64,000 nt of DNA from Moritella sp. JT01 (GCF_001574435.1 NZ_LOCN01000001.1:329801-393800); one strand, 5' to 3'; shown: positions 1 through 9,139, counted from the first letter of the stretch. Notes: generated from the sequence alone by a model not told the origin. Numbers and translations are program-made.

Positions 1-2
1 GG

Positions 3-302
3 CATATATTGGCGGTCGAAGATTTGACCGCGAGTAATGAAGATGCCTATTCAGTTTACGAAGGAAAATCAAGCACCCCTTGTGCTGATTTTTCTGAGCA
101 GCGTTTTCAGCAAGCATTAGCAAACTGCATTAAAACACTACCCGAAAGAGAAAGCTTAGTCTTATCGCTTTATTACGATGAAGAGTTAAACCTAAGAGAG
201 ATCGGGGAAGTACTCAGTGTCAGCGAGTCTCGTGTGAGTCAAATACACAGCCAAGCGATGCATCGAGTGAAAGCGCGTATGCATGCTTGGTTAGATGACT
301 AA
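3..302 (+). CDS. fliA: RNA polymerase sigma factor FliA (sigma-28), C-terminal part
   Basis: This is the last 99 residues of a sigma-70 family protein; the start lies before the window. The visible part ends in a sigma region 4 helix-turn-helix (REIGEVLSVSESRVSQIHSQ), which binds the -35 element, preceded by a LPERESLVLSLYY segment typical of flagellar sigma factors. FliA directs transcription of late flagellar and chemotaxis genes. The call rests on this C-terminus together with cheY, cheZ, cheA, cheB and cheW immediately downstream, the usual order in polarly flagellated gammaproteobacteria. About 100 bases separate it from cheY. Confidence 0.9.
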   Translation, partial: HILAVEDLTASNEDAYSVYEGKSSTPCADFSEQRFQQALANCIKTLPERESLVLSLYYDEELNLREIGEVLSVSESRVSQIHSQAMHRVKARMHAWLDD

Positions 303-401
303 GTTTAATTGGTACTATTTATCTAGTACTTGAATATTGAAGTAATATATTTATGGGTTCAGGGACTGTAAATATTGTAATTACTTATTTTGGAGAACAA
401 C

Positions 402-785
402 TTGAAAAAGCAAATTAAAATTCTTATTGTCGATGATTTTTCTACGATGAGACGTATCATTAAAAACTTACTTCGTGATCTTGGTTTTAGCAATACCTAT
501 GAAGCTGATGACGGCAACACGGCATTACCTATGCTAAAAAATGGCGATTATGACTTTGTTGTCACTGATTGGAATATGCCCGGCATGCAAGGTATCGATC
601 TACTTAAAGAGATCCGTAAAGACCAAGCGCTATGTCATATCCCAGTGTTGATGGTTACCGCTGAAGCGAAACGCGAACAGATTATTGAAGCTGCTCAATC
701 AGGTGTGAACGGTTATATCATTAAACCATTTACAGCAGCGACACTAAAAGAAAAATTAGAGAAAATCTTCGAACGAATTCAATAA
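402..785 (+). CDS. cheY: Chemotaxis response regulator CheY
   Basis: Single receiver domain of 127 residues. When phosphorylated by CheA it binds the flagellar switch (FliM) and changes rotation. The acidic pocket is D11/D12, the phospho-acceptor is D56 in VVTDWNMPG, and T86, Y105 and K108 occupy the conserved signalling positions. I chose the TTG at 402 because GGAG at 392-395 sits six bases before it and the protein then begins [14 protein letters not shown] like other CheY proteins. A TTG at 390 would add four residues but lacks a ribosome site. cheZ follows after 12 bases. Confidence 0.95.
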   Translation: MKKQIKILIVDDFSTMRRIIKNLLRDLGFSNTYEADDGNTALPMLKNGDYDFVVTDWNMPGMQGIDLLKEIRKDQALCHIPVLMVTAEAKREQIIEAAQSGVNGYIIKPFTAATLKEKLEKIFERIQ

Positions 786-797
786 GCAAGGATGCGC

Positions 798-1550
798 ATG
801 AGTGAACAACAAGAACCGTTGATTTCATTAGAAGAAGCTAAAGAACTGGTGACACTGCTAGAGTGTGGCCAGGTAGAGATGGCAAATGAAATAATTACTA
901 AAATTCAGAATGAAAATTCAGATGCTCTATTTGAAAAAGTGGGCGTGTTAACACGCCAGTTACATGATTCATTAGAAGATTTTCAATTAGACACGCGTAT
1001 TGAAAGCTTCGCTAACGATGAGTTTCCAGATGCTCGTGAGCGTTTGAATTATGTTATTGAGATGACGGATAAAGCCGCCAATCGAACCATGGATGCTGTT
1101 GAAGCCTGCTTACCTATTGCAGATAGTTTTAACGATCGCATTCAACAAGTGATGCCAAATTGGAAAAACTTGATGAGTCGTGATTTACAACTGGGTCAAT
1201 TTAAAGAACTTTGTAAATTATTAGACGATTTTCTTCAAGTTTCAGTATCTGATGCCGATAGTTTAAGACAGTATTTAACTGAAATTCTCATGGCGCAAGA
1301 TTTTCAAGATTTGACTGGTCAAATGATCCGTCGCGTGATTAATTTAGTACAAGAAGTTGAAGTTAAATTAGTTGAAATGTTAACGATGTTTGGTGAGGCC
1401 TCAAAGCCACTAAGTATAATAACAGAACCAGTTAAAAAAGAAATAAATGGCATTGAGGCGGAAGGTCCAATCATGAATGCGAGTGAACGCGTTGATGTTC
1501 TAGACGGCCAAAATGATGTTGATGATTTACTATCAAGTTTAGGATTTTAA
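798..1550 (+). CDS. cheZ: Protein phosphatase CheZ
   Basis: CheZ dephosphorylates CheY-P and so terminates the chemotaxis signal. The 250-residue product has the long helical hairpin of the family with the catalytic segment QDFQDLTGQ at residues 167-175, and it ends in the CheY-binding tail DVDDLLSSLGF, nearly identical to the tail of characterised CheZ proteins. The ATG at 798 is preferred over one at 792 because AAGGA at 788-792 overlaps the earlier codon and is well spaced for the later one. It sits in the che operon with CheA 11 bases downstream. Confidence 0.95.
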   Translation: MSEQQEPLISLEEAKELVTLLECGQVEMANEIITKIQNENSDALFEKVGVLTRQLHDSLEDFQLDTRIESFANDEFPDARERLNYVIEMTDKAANRTMDAVEACLPIADSFNDRIQQVMPNWKNLMSRDLQLGQFKELCKLLDDFLQVSVSDADSLRQYLTEILMAQDFQDLTGQMIRRVINLVQEVEVKLVEMLTMFGEASKPLSIITEPVKKEINGIEAEGPIMNASERVDVLDGQNDVDDLLSSLGF

Positions 1551-1561
1551 GGGAGATATTG

Positions 1562-3709
1562 ATGAGCTTTGATGTTGATGAAGATATTCTACAGGACTTC
1601 CTGATTGAAGCATCTGAAATTCTGGAATTACTCTCGGAACAACTCGTTGATTTAGAAAAAAGCCCAGAAGACGCTGAGTTGCTTAATGCAATTTTCAGGG
1701 GCTTTCATACCGTTAAAGGTGGCGCAGGGTTCTTAGCATTATCAGAATTAGTTGATATTTGCCACGGTGCAGAAAATGTGTTTGATAGCCTGCGTAACGG
1801 CTTAAGAACAGTAACATCAGAGCTGATGGATGTCATTCTTAAATCATTGGATTGTGTCAATGTGATGTTTGTAGCGATTCAAGAACGTGAACCATTAATT
1901 GCTGCAGATGCGGAATTAATTCATCAACTTCATTTGCTTACTCAACCTGAATCTGCTGCGACAGAAACTGTCGTAGAGGTGGCTTCTGAACCGGTAATAG
2001 CGGCTACAACGTCTGCTACTACTGGTAATGAGTCTGGTATTGAGGGAATGTCAGAACTTGAATTTGAACAATTGCTGGATGAACTACACGGTAAAGGTAC
2101 CGCACCAACAGCAACGAATGCTGATGCTACGAAGCCGAGCACTGTTACTGTCGCTACCAGTTCCAATTCAGATTTTACGGATGATGAATTTGAAAAACTA
2201 CTTGATGATCTGCATGGTGTTGGTCAGCATGCTAGCGCGACGAATATAAAGGCAACGTCAGCCCCTGTTGTTGCTACGCCAGCCGCTAGCAGCACTGAAC
2301 TCAATGACGATGATTTTGAAAACTTACTGGATGAATTATACGGTAAGGGTAATGCACCAAGTGCCGCTGCAACAATCAAGAATGTGGTTAATGCTGCTGA
2401 TTCTGTGGCAGCTATCAAGCCCGCGCCTGTTGCACAAGCTGCAACTGCTACACCAGTAGCAAAAGTGGCTCCAGCCGCCAAAAAATCGACTGAAACCGTG
2501 GCTGTAAAAGTAGAGAAAAAAGCGAAACCACAAGTTGATTCAACAGTGCGTGTAGATACTCGTACCCTCGATGAAATAATGAATATGGTCGGTGAATTAG
2601 TACTTGTCCGTAATCGTTTAGTGAGTTTAGGTATTTCAAGTAATGATGAAGACATGACGAAAGCTGTGTCTAATCTTGATGTTGTTACTGCCGATTTACA
2701 AGGTGCGGTAATGAAAACACGTATGCAACCAATCAAAAAAGTGTTTGGTCGTTTCCCGCGTGTTGTACGTGATTTAGCACGTAGTTTATCAAAAGACATT
2801 AATCTTGAAATGGTTGGCGAAGAAACCGATTTAGATAAGAACTTAGTGGAAGCACTTGCTGATCCACTGGTTCACTTAGTGAGAAACTCGGTGGATCATG
2901 GTATTGAAATGCCAGATGTACGTGAAAAAAATGGCAAACCACGACAAGGGAAGATTACCTTATCAGCATCGCAAGAAGGCGATCATATTCGTCTAAAAAT
3001 TGTAGATGATGGTGCGGGTATGGACCCTGAACGATTAAAAGAAATTGCGATTAAGCGTGGGGTACTTGATGCTGATGCAGCAGCAAGGATCTCAGACAAC
3101 GAAGCATACAACCTTATTTTTGCTCCAGGTTTCTCAACCAAAGATCAGATATCAGATATTTCTGGTCGTGGTGTTGGTATGGATGTGGTTAAGACGGGTA
3201 TCAGCAAACTGAATGGTACAATTTCGATCGACTCAAAACTGGGTACTGGTACAACGATTGAAATTAAAGTGCCGTTAACACTGGCGATTCTACCAACCTT
3301 GATGGTCGAGGTGGGTAAGCAAATCTTTGCTTTACCATTGACGAGTGTGAATGAAATCTTCCACTTGGATTTAAATAAAACCCATGTCGTCGATAACCAA
3401 TTAACTATTATTGTCAGAGAAAAAGCGATCCCATTATTTTATCTGCAGGATTGGTTAACTAAAATGGACCCACAAGGCACTACGCGTAATAATCGTGGAT
3501 TAGGGCATGTGGTTATTGTTCAGCTTGGTATTAAGCAAGTTGGCTTTGTTGTCGATAGCCTTATTGGGCAAGAAGAAGTTGTTATTAAAGCGTTAGATAA
3601 CTTATTGCAAGGCACGCCGGGTATGGCGGGAGCTACAATCACCAGTGACGGTGGTATTGCGCTGATTTTAGATATTCCAAGTCTCTTAAATCATTACGCA
3701 AAACGCTAA
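1562..3709 (+). CDS. cheA: Chemotaxis histidine kinase CheA
   Basis: Central kinase of the chemosensory array; it phosphorylates CheY and CheB. Order of parts: HPt domain with phospho-histidine H49 (FHTVKGGAG); a long Ala/Thr/Pro-rich linker (about residues 130-330); dimerisation helices; an HATPase with N box (HLVRNSVDHG) and G boxes (DDGAGMD, GRGVGMD); and a C-terminal CheW-like domain. The linker carries three copies of an acidic/hydrophobic motif of the form DDEFEKLLDDLHGxG near residues 164, 204 and 246. In Vibrio, a linker segment of CheA binds ParP, so these copies may do the same (inference). The ATG at 1562 is chosen because GGGAGA at 1551-1556 precedes it. Confidence 0.97.
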   Translation: MSFDVDEDILQDFLIEASEILELLSEQLVDLEKSPEDAELLNAIFRGFHTVKGGAGFLALSELVDICHGAENVFDSLRNGLRTVTSELMDVILKSLDCVNVMFVAIQEREPLIAADAELIHQLHLLTQPESAATETVVEVASEPVIAATTSATTGNESGIEGMSELEFEQLLDELHGKGTAPTATNADATKPSTVTVATSSNSDFTDDEFEKLLDDLHGVGQHASATNIKATSAPVVATPAASSTELNDDDFENLLDELYGKGNAPSAAATIKNVVNAADSVAAIKPAPVAQAATATPVAKVAPAAKKSTETVAVKVEKKAKPQVDSTVRVDTRTLDEIMNMVGELVLVRNRLVSLGISSNDEDMTKAVSNLDVVTADLQGAVMKTRMQPIKKVFGRFPRVVRDLARSLSKDINLEMVGEETDLDKNLVEALADPLVHLVRNSVDHGIEMPDVREKNGKPRQGKITLSASQEGDHIRLKIVDDGAGMDPERLKEIAIKRGVLDADAAARISDNEAYNLIFAPGFSTKDQISDISGRGVGMDVVKTGISKLNGTISIDSKLGTGTTIEIKVPLTLAILPTLMVEVGKQIFALPLTSVNEIFHLDLNKTHVVDNQLTIIVREKAIPLFYLQDWLTKMDPQGTTRNNRGLGHVVIVQLGIKQVGFVVDSLIGQEEVVIKALDNLLQGTPGMAGATITSDGGIALILDIPSLLNHYAKR

Positions 3710-3719
3710 TTTGTTGATG

Positions 3720-3735
3720 CAGGGGGAAACCCCTG
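3720..3735 (+). other. Short GNRA-loop hairpin between cheA and cheB
   Basis: CAGGGG and CCCCTG form a 6-bp stem closed by a GAAA tetraloop in the cheA-cheB gap. There is no good U-run, so it is more likely an mRNA processing or stability element than a terminator. Just after it, ACATTGAAGTA occurs twice. Confidence 0.4.
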
Positions 3736-3779
3736 TGTGCTTTTACATTGAAGTAAACACATTGAAGTAGATAGATTAG

Positions 3780-4982
3780 ATGAAAATAAAAGTTTTAGTC
3801 GTTGATGACTCCAGTTTTTTCAGACGTAGAGTAAGTGAAATCATTAATGCAGATCCAGAAATGGAAGTGATTGATACTGCTAAAAATGGTGAAGAGGCTA
3901 TTACTAAAGCGAAGTCTTTACGTCCTGACGTTATCACCATGGATATTGAAATGCCGGTTCTTGATGGTATTTCCGCTGTTAAAGCGATCATGAAAGATAC
4001 ACCGACACCCATTTTAATGTTTTCGTCATTGACGCATCAAGGTGCTAAGTCAACGATTGCAGCATTAGAAGCGGGAGCGGCTAACTTCTTACCGAAAAAA
4101 TTTGAAGATATAGCCAAAGACAAAGCGGAAGCGGTTCGATTACTACAACAAAACATTAAAGAAATCAGTAAACGCAGAAGTTTATTGAGAACACCCCGTA
4201 TCACTCCTGCACCAGTTCGCAGCGCGACAGTTGCAGCTGATAACCGCATTAACACCGCAATTTTACAGCGTAAAAATACAGATGCAAGTCGATTACATAC
4301 GACGAATTCGGTGAATGTTAGGCACGTTGCTCATGTCGATAACGCGGCAGTTGAAGCCCGAACGCCCGTTACAGTAAGCCGTGTGAGAAAACGTGCATCA
4401 GGTAAAAAATACAGTTTAATGGTTATCGGTGCTTCGACAGGCGGTCCTGTGGCATTACAAAATGTATTAACGCCTTTGCGCAGCGATTTTCCTCTGCCTA
4501 TTTTGTTAATTCAACATATGCCCGCTACCTTTACTGCTGCATTTGCTGCACGACTGAATACCTTATGCCAAATTAAAGTAAAAGAAGCTGAGCATGGTGA
4601 TCGTTTACAGCCTGGGGTTGCCTATTTAGCGCCTGGTGGTAAGCAGGTGCTAATTGAAAGCAAAGCGGGCGGCTTTACTTTAAAAGTAATAGAAAGTCCT
4701 GCGGGAATTAATTATAAACCGAGTGTTGATATTTCATTTGGCTCTGCGGCTCAGTTATATCACGATAAAGTATTAGCGATTGTACTCACGGGTATGGGCG
4801 CAGATGGACGTGATGGTGCTAAATTGCTAAAACAAAAAGGCAGTACGATATGGGCGCAAGATGCACAGTCTTGTGTTGTTTATGGTATGCCACAAGCAAT
4901 TGTGAACGCTGGTTTAGCGGATGATCAGGTGAACCTGCAACAAATTGCAGAGCGCATTAATATTGAAGTTGGCTGTCGATAA
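3780..4982 (+). CDS. cheB: Chemotaxis methylesterase/glutaminase CheB
   Basis: Removes methyl groups from glutamates of chemoreceptors (adaptation) and deamidates glutamines. The N-terminal receiver domain has D9/D10 and phospho-acceptor D55 (VITMDIEMP). After a variable basic linker (about residues 140-210) comes the esterase domain with the nucleophile in GASTGGPVA, the histidine in LIQHMPATF, and the GMGADG loop carrying the catalytic aspartate. At 400 residues it is somewhat longer than E. coli CheB because of the linker. No cheR is next to it in this window. Confidence 0.95.
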   Translation: MKIKVLVVDDSSFFRRRVSEIINADPEMEVIDTAKNGEEAITKAKSLRPDVITMDIEMPVLDGISAVKAIMKDTPTPILMFSSLTHQGAKSTIAALEAGAANFLPKKFEDIAKDKAEAVRLLQQNIKEISKRRSLLRTPRITPAPVRSATVAADNRINTAILQRKNTDASRLHTTNSVNVRHVAHVDNAAVEARTPVTVSRVRKRASGKKYSLMVIGASTGGPVALQNVLTPLRSDFPLPILLIQHMPATFTAAFAARLNTLCQIKVKEAEHGDRLQPGVAYLAPGGKQVLIESKAGGFTLKVIESPAGINYKPSVDISFGSAAQLYHDKVLAIVLTGMGADGRDGAKLLKQKGSTIWAQDAQSCVVYGMPQAIVNAGLADDQVNLQQIAERINIEVGCR

Positions 4983-5008
4983 CGACATGCAGACAAGGTA
5001 GGGTAAAG

Positions 5009-5797
5009 TTGAAAGTTTGGACTGTTGCTAATCAAAAAGGTGGTGTTGGTAAAACGACCACTGCAATCTCTTTAGCAGGCTTACTGGCAGAACAGGGGCA
5101 GCGAGTATTATTGATTGATACGGATCCGCATGCATCATTAACCAGTTATCTAAATTATGATAGTGATGATTTAACTGTCGGATTGTTTGACCTTTTTGTC
5201 GCAGCCAAATTGGATGCAGAGCTGGTTCATAACGCGATAATAGAAACGCCTTACAACGGCATTAATTTATTACCAGCTACAATGTCACTGGCCACGTTAG
5301 ATAGAACGTTAGGGCATCGTGATGGTATGGGACTTATTCTTAAGAATATTGTTACTTTAGTTACCGATGATTATGATTTTGTACTTATCGATTGCCCGCC
5401 TGTACTGGGCGTGATGATGGTGAATGCACTCGCCAGTTGTGATCGTATTTTAGTGCCAGTACAGACCGAGTTCTTAGCATTAAAGGGCTTAGATCGCATG
5501 GTGAAAACCTTTGAAATTATGCAGCGTAGTTGTACTAATAAATTTCAGTATACGGTCATTCCCACCATGTTTGATCGGCGTACTAAAGCATCGTTGATAT
5601 CGTTACAAACCTTGCAGAAAAATTATAGCCGCAATGTTTGGCGAGCAGTGATCCCTGTAGATACGCAATTTAGAAATGCTAGCTTAAAACATATGCCACC
5701 ATCTATGTATACTCGAAGTAGTCGAGGTGTTGCAGCCTATGCCGCATTACTACAAGATCTGCTGATTGAGGCAGAACAGGACCGAATGTATGGATAA
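5009..5797 (+). CDS. parC: ParA-like ATPase ParC, polar localisation of chemotaxis arrays
   Basis: Deviant Walker ATPase of the ParA/MinD family, 262 residues, with P-loop KGGVGKTTT near the N-terminus and Walker B LIDCPPVLG. In Vibrio the orthologue (ParC, not topoisomerase IV) recruits chemosensory arrays to the old pole and segregates them at division, acting through ParP. The start is TTG at 5009, with AAGGTAGGG just upstream. The end overlaps the ParP start by eight bases, indicating translational coupling. Its place between cheB and a CheW-like gene argues against a role in plasmid partition. Confidence 0.88.
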   Translation: MKVWTVANQKGGVGKTTTAISLAGLLAEQGQRVLLIDTDPHASLTSYLNYDSDDLTVGLFDLFVAAKLDAELVHNAIIETPYNGINLLPATMSLATLDRTLGHRDGMGLILKNIVTLVTDDYDFVLIDCPPVLGVMMVNALASCDRILVPVQTEFLALKGLDRMVKTFEIMQRSCTNKFQYTVIPTMFDRRTKASLISLQTLQKNYSRNVWRAVIPVDTQFRNASLKHMPPSMYTRSSRGVAAYAALLQDLLIEAEQDRMYG

Positions 5798-6719
5798 GCC
5801 CACAAAGCATTCTGCGTTGGATGATTATTTTACATCCATGCTATCTGAGCCTGTTGTTGAAAAACCACAGGATGCTAAGGCTGCTGTAGAAAAAACGGTA
5901 GAGCCAAAACCTGCATTTAAAAAAGAGTTAACAAAAGAGTCGCAGAAAGTATTAACACCCTTATTTTCTGAAACAGAGCCTACGATAAAAAGTGATTTTA
6001 AAATACCTGAACCAGATGGTTCGGGATCATTAAGCGATTTAGATCAGTTGTTAGGTTCTGTCATTGATATTGACTTGGCGGATATTGATTTATCGGTATT
6101 AGATAATATTGACGCGACAACAACGCCGATGGTTTCTGAAGTTGAAAGCACTGATACCATGATAACGATCACACCTGCAGAAACTAATACTATCCTAGAT
6201 AATCATGTGGAAAGTGTGTCGGTATCGGACATTGAGCGAGTACAGGAATCTGAACCTGTTGAGCAATGGAAAAATATTGAGTTAGAAGAGAACTTTCAAG
6301 CTCTGTTCTTTGAAGTCGCAGGTGTTATTTTTGCGGTACCATTGACCGAGCTGGGTGGTATTCATCAAGCCGAAACAGTAAACAGCTTATTTGGTAAACC
6401 GGATTGGTATTTAGGCCTTATGCAGCACCGAGAGCAGAAATTGAGTGTTGTCGATACTGCACAATGGGTTATGCCAGAGCAAAATATGGGCGAGATAGAT
6501 TATAAATATCAGATCCAATTAAGTCAGTCGAATTGGGTACTAGGCTGCGAAAGCCTGCATGGTACTGAAACTTTAAACAGTAATGATATTAAATGGCGAA
6601 GTACACCTGGTAGTCGACCTTGGTTAGCTGGCATGGTTAAATCCCGCATGTGCGTATTATTACACGTAACCGAAATGATTAAATTGCTGGATAATGGCAT
6701 CAATATTCATGGGCAATAG
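5790..6719 (+). CDS. parP: ParP-like CheW-domain protein
   Basis: A 309-residue protein with a low-complexity, acidic N-terminal half and a C-terminal CheW-like domain starting near residue 165 (FQALFFEVAGVIFAVPL). The N-terminal ALDDYFTSML segment is typical of ParP-type proteins. ParP links the ParC ATPase to CheA and keeps arrays at the pole. The start ATG at 5790 overlaps the end of parC and is preceded by ACAGGA; an upstream in-frame ATG would lie deep inside parC. Function is inferred from domain and position; the low-complexity half limits certainty. Confidence 0.82.
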   Translation: MDKPTKHSALDDYFTSMLSEPVVEKPQDAKAAVEKTVEPKPAFKKELTKESQKVLTPLFSETEPTIKSDFKIPEPDGSGSLSDLDQLLGSVIDIDLADIDLSVLDNIDATTTPMVSEVESTDTMITITPAETNTILDNHVESVSVSDIERVQESEPVEQWKNIELEENFQALFFEVAGVIFAVPLTELGGIHQAETVNSLFGKPDWYLGLMQHREQKLSVVDTAQWVMPEQNMGEIDYKYQIQLSQSNWVLGCESLHGTETLNSNDIKWRSTPGSRPWLAGMVKSRMCVLLHVTEMIKLLDNGINIHGQ

Positions 6720-6735
6720 TAGAAGGAAATAAAAC

Positions 6736-7224
6736 ATGAGTCAGTCTCGAAACCTAGTGGAAAATGTAGCTGAAGATGAAGTACTACAATGGGTTACATT
6801 CAAGTTAGAGAATGAAATCTACGGTATTAATGTAATGCAAGTACAAGAAGTATTACGTTATACAGAAATTGCCCCAGTGCCTGGTGCACCAAACTACGTG
6901 ATTGGTATTATTAATTTACGTGGTAATGTTGTCACTGTGATTGATACACGTGTACGTTTTGGTTTGATGCCATCAGAAGTGAGTGAAAATTCACGTATTG
7001 TTATCATCGAAGCTGAAAAACAAGTGATTGGTATTCTCGTTGACGGTGTTGCTGAAGTAGTATATCTACGTTCTTCAGAAATCGATATGGCACCTAGTGT
7101 GGGTACTGATGAAAGCGCTAAATTCATCCAAGGTGTATCGAACCGCGACGGCGAGTTACTTATCCTTGTTGATTTGAACAAGTTTTTGAGTGATGACGAA
7201 TGGGATGAATTAAGCGGTTTATAA
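6736..7224 (+). CDS. cheW: Chemotaxis coupling protein CheW
   Basis: Adaptor that joins chemoreceptors to CheA in the array. The 162-residue product is a single CheW fold with the conserved segments VTFKLENEIYGI, VPGAPNYVIGIINLRGNVV and VIDTRVRFGL. It is the last gene of the che block: a strong terminator lies 24 bases after its stop. Confidence 0.95.
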   Translation: MSQSRNLVENVAEDEVLQWVTFKLENEIYGINVMQVQEVLRYTEIAPVPGAPNYVIGIINLRGNVVTVIDTRVRFGLMPSEVSENSRIVIIEAEKQVIGILVDGVAEVVYLRSSEIDMAPSVGTDESAKFIQGVSNRDGELLILVDLNKFLSDDEWDELSGL

Positions 7225-7247
7225 GCTTAATCCACCTTACTATCTAG

Positions 7248-7280
7248 AAAGCACTGTAATGATTGTTACAGTGCTTTTTT
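7248..7280 (+). terminator. Intrinsic terminator after cheW
   Basis: GCACTGTAA (7251-7259) pairs perfectly with TTACAGTGC (7266-7274) around a six-base loop, followed by six Ts. It closes the chemotaxis operon. A second T-run, part of a duplicated TTTTTTAATTGC, follows directly. Confidence 0.88.
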
Positions 7281-7319
7281 AATTGCTTTTTTAATTGCTA
7301 TTTTATTGAAGGACTCAAT

Positions 7320-7733
7320 ATGCTTGCTTTGATTTTGTCTGGCGTTGCGCTTACAACAGCTGTTGCTGCGGTTATTGGCTACGTTGTATTATTTCGTAAG
7401 TTAACTAAACTACAGGCAACGCATAATCTATTGCTCAAAGATTTATCTAAATCAAGAGACTCTCTTCAAAAGCGTATCATTGAGTTAAGTACTTCAAATA
7501 TTAATCTTGGTGGTGCAATTCAAGGAGTGGCCTCGGAATTACAGCAAACTAAATTCCAGCAAGATGAAATGAAAGAAGAGATGACTACACACGAACAACA
7601 AGACCCTGACAGCCGTTTTTATACGCGTGCAGTGAAGCTTGTTGAACTTGGCGCTACTCTTGAAGAAATCATGCGTGAGTGCGAACTACCACGCGCAGAA
7701 GCAGAATTATTATTAAGTTTCCATAAAAAGTAG
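7320..7733 (+). CDS. DUF2802 family membrane-anchored protein
   Basis: A 137-residue protein with one N-terminal membrane helix (residues 1-25), a predicted coiled coil (LTKLQATHNLLLKDLSKS onward) and a C-terminal helical domain with LGATLEEIMRECELPRAEAELL, the DUF2802 signature. Its role is not known to me. It is usually found between cheW and ccmA in related genomes, which hints at a link with motility, but here a terminator separates it from cheW. The ATG at 7320 is chosen over an upstream TTG at 7263, which would start inside the terminator. Confidence 0.75.
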   Translation: MLALILSGVALTTAVAAVIGYVVLFRKLTKLQATHNLLLKDLSKSRDSLQKRIIELSTSNINLGGAIQGVASELQQTKFQQDEMKEEMTTHEQQDPDSRFYTRAVKLVELGATLEEIMRECELPRAEAELLLSFHKK

Positions 7734-7836
7734 CTTTAATTGCTTATATTCGACCAGTTATTGATATTGCTTAATTATGCTTAAAGCAGGAATATGTTAA
7801 TATTCTTCCAGATTGATGCTGAAAGAATAAAAATGT

Positions 7837-8469
7837 ATGTTGGAAGTTGTTAAGTTAAGCTGTATACGTGAAGATAATGTGTTGTTCTCTGATCTTAGTT
7901 TCACCGTTTCTAGTGGTGAAATAATTCAAATCGAAGGCCCGAATGGCGTAGGTAAAACCAGTTTACTGCGTTTATTAGCCGGACTTTCATCGCCAGCAGA
8001 TGGCCATATTCTTTGGCAGAAAAGCAATACCTTAGAAGATCGTGAGGGCTATCATCAAGACTTACTCTACCTTGGTCATTTACCCGGTGTAAAAGCAGAA
8101 CTGACCGCATTTGAAAATCTATTCTTTTACCATGCCATGCATAAAGCTGTCGCCAAAGATAAAATTTGGGAAGCACTTGCACAAGTCGGCCTTGCTGGTT
8201 ATGAAGATCAATTAGCTTGTCACCTTTCAGCAGGACAGCAACGCCGTATTGCTTTAGCACGCCTATGGCTGTCGGACAAAAAGTTGTGGATCCTTGATGA
8301 ACCTTTTACTGCTATTGATAAAAATGGCGTGAAAGTATTAGAGCGTTTATTTTTAGCCCATGCCGATAAAGGTGGCTGCGTTATTCTGACAACACACCAA
8401 GATTTACAATTTTCTGCGGGACGTTTACGTAAGATCACCTTAACCCGTCAACACTTAACTGAGTATTAA
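7837..8469 (+). CDS. ccmA: Haem exporter ATP-binding subunit CcmA
   Basis: ABC-type ATPase of the CcmABCD complex, which uses ATP hydrolysis to release haem-loaded CcmE for cytochrome c maturation. The 210 residues include Walker [10 protein letters not shown], signature LSAGQQRR and Walker B LWILDEP. It is first in ccmABCDEFGHI; ccmB starts one base after its stop. A second, out-of-frame ATG four bases upstream is not used. Confidence 0.95.
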   Translation: MLEVVKLSCIREDNVLFSDLSFTVSSGEIIQIEGPNGVGKTSLLRLLAGLSSPADGHILWQKSNTLEDREGYHQDLLYLGHLPGVKAELTAFENLFFYHAMHKAVAKDKIWEALAQVGLAGYEDQLACHLSAGQQRRIALARLWLSDKKLWILDEPFTAIDKNGVKVLERLFLAHADKGGCVILTTHQDLQFSAGRLRKITLTRQHLTEY

Positions 8470-8470
8470 T

Positions 8471-9139
8471 ATGTTTGCTGTTTTTATACAGGTGATAAAG
8501 CGTGAATTGATCACAGCTTTTCGTCGTAAATCAGATATTTTAAATCCACTCTGGTTCTTTATTATTGTGATCACCCTTTTTCCGCTAGGAATAGGCCCTG
8601 AGCCAAACTTATTATTACGTATTGCCCCTGGCGTTATCTGGGTCGCTGCATTATTATCGGCATTATTGTCGATGGAACGTTTATTTCGAGATGACTTTCT
8701 CGATGGTTCATTAGAGCAGTTAATGCTAACGAACACCCCGTTAGGTGTTATTGTGACGGCGAAAGTTGTCGCACATTGGTTATTAACGGGCTTGCCGATT
8801 TTGTTTGTCTCACCTTTACTTGCGGTATTTTTATCGCTGGATAGCAATACATTTATTGCCACCTTTATTACGCTGTTACTCGGTACGCCTGTACTGAGCT
8901 TTGTTGGTGCGATTGGCGTGGCATTAACGGTTGGTTTACGTAAAGGAGGGGTATTACTGAGTCTGCTTATTTTACCGTTATTTATTCCGGTATTGATTTT
9001 TGCAACAAGTGCCATTGATGCGGCGAGTTTTGGCGTTTCCTATTCTGGACCCGTGGCGATTTTAGGGGCGATGCTCGTGGCGTCGGTTACTTTATCACCG
9101 TTTGCAATTGCCGCGTCATTGCGGGTTAGTTTGAGTTAA
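8471..9139 (+). CDS. ccmB: Haem exporter membrane subunit CcmB
   Basis: Integral membrane partner of CcmA. The 222 residues are almost entirely hydrophobic, with about six membrane helices and the family opening (RRKSDILNPLWFFIIV, followed by FPLGIGPE). It acts in the inner membrane in cytochrome c maturation system I. Confidence 0.94.
   Translation: MFAVFIQVIKRELITAFRRKSDILNPLWFFIIVITLFPLGIGPEPNLLLRIAPGVIWVAALLSALLSMERLFRDDFLDGSLEQLMLTNTPLGVIVTAKVVAHWLLTGLPILFVSPLLAVFLSLDSNTFIATFITLLLGTPVLSFVGAIGVALTVGLRKGGVLLSLLILPLFIPVLIFATSAIDAASFGVSYSGPVAILGAMLVASVTLSPFAIAASLRVSLS

Noticed and set aside
2224-2799. 191-codon open frame on the minus strand inside cheA
   Set aside because: It is antisense to the Ala/Thr-rich linker of cheA, where codon bias leaves the reverse frame open; no ribosome site and low-complexity protein.
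5009-6719. Plasmid-type partition locus (parA-parB)
   Set aside because: The second gene is a CheW-domain protein, not ParB, and the pair is embedded in the che operon.
8455-9015. 186-codon minus-strand frame opposite ccmB
   Set aside because: Mirror of a hydrophobic membrane gene; Asn/Thr/Lys-rich translation resembling no family, no ribosome site.
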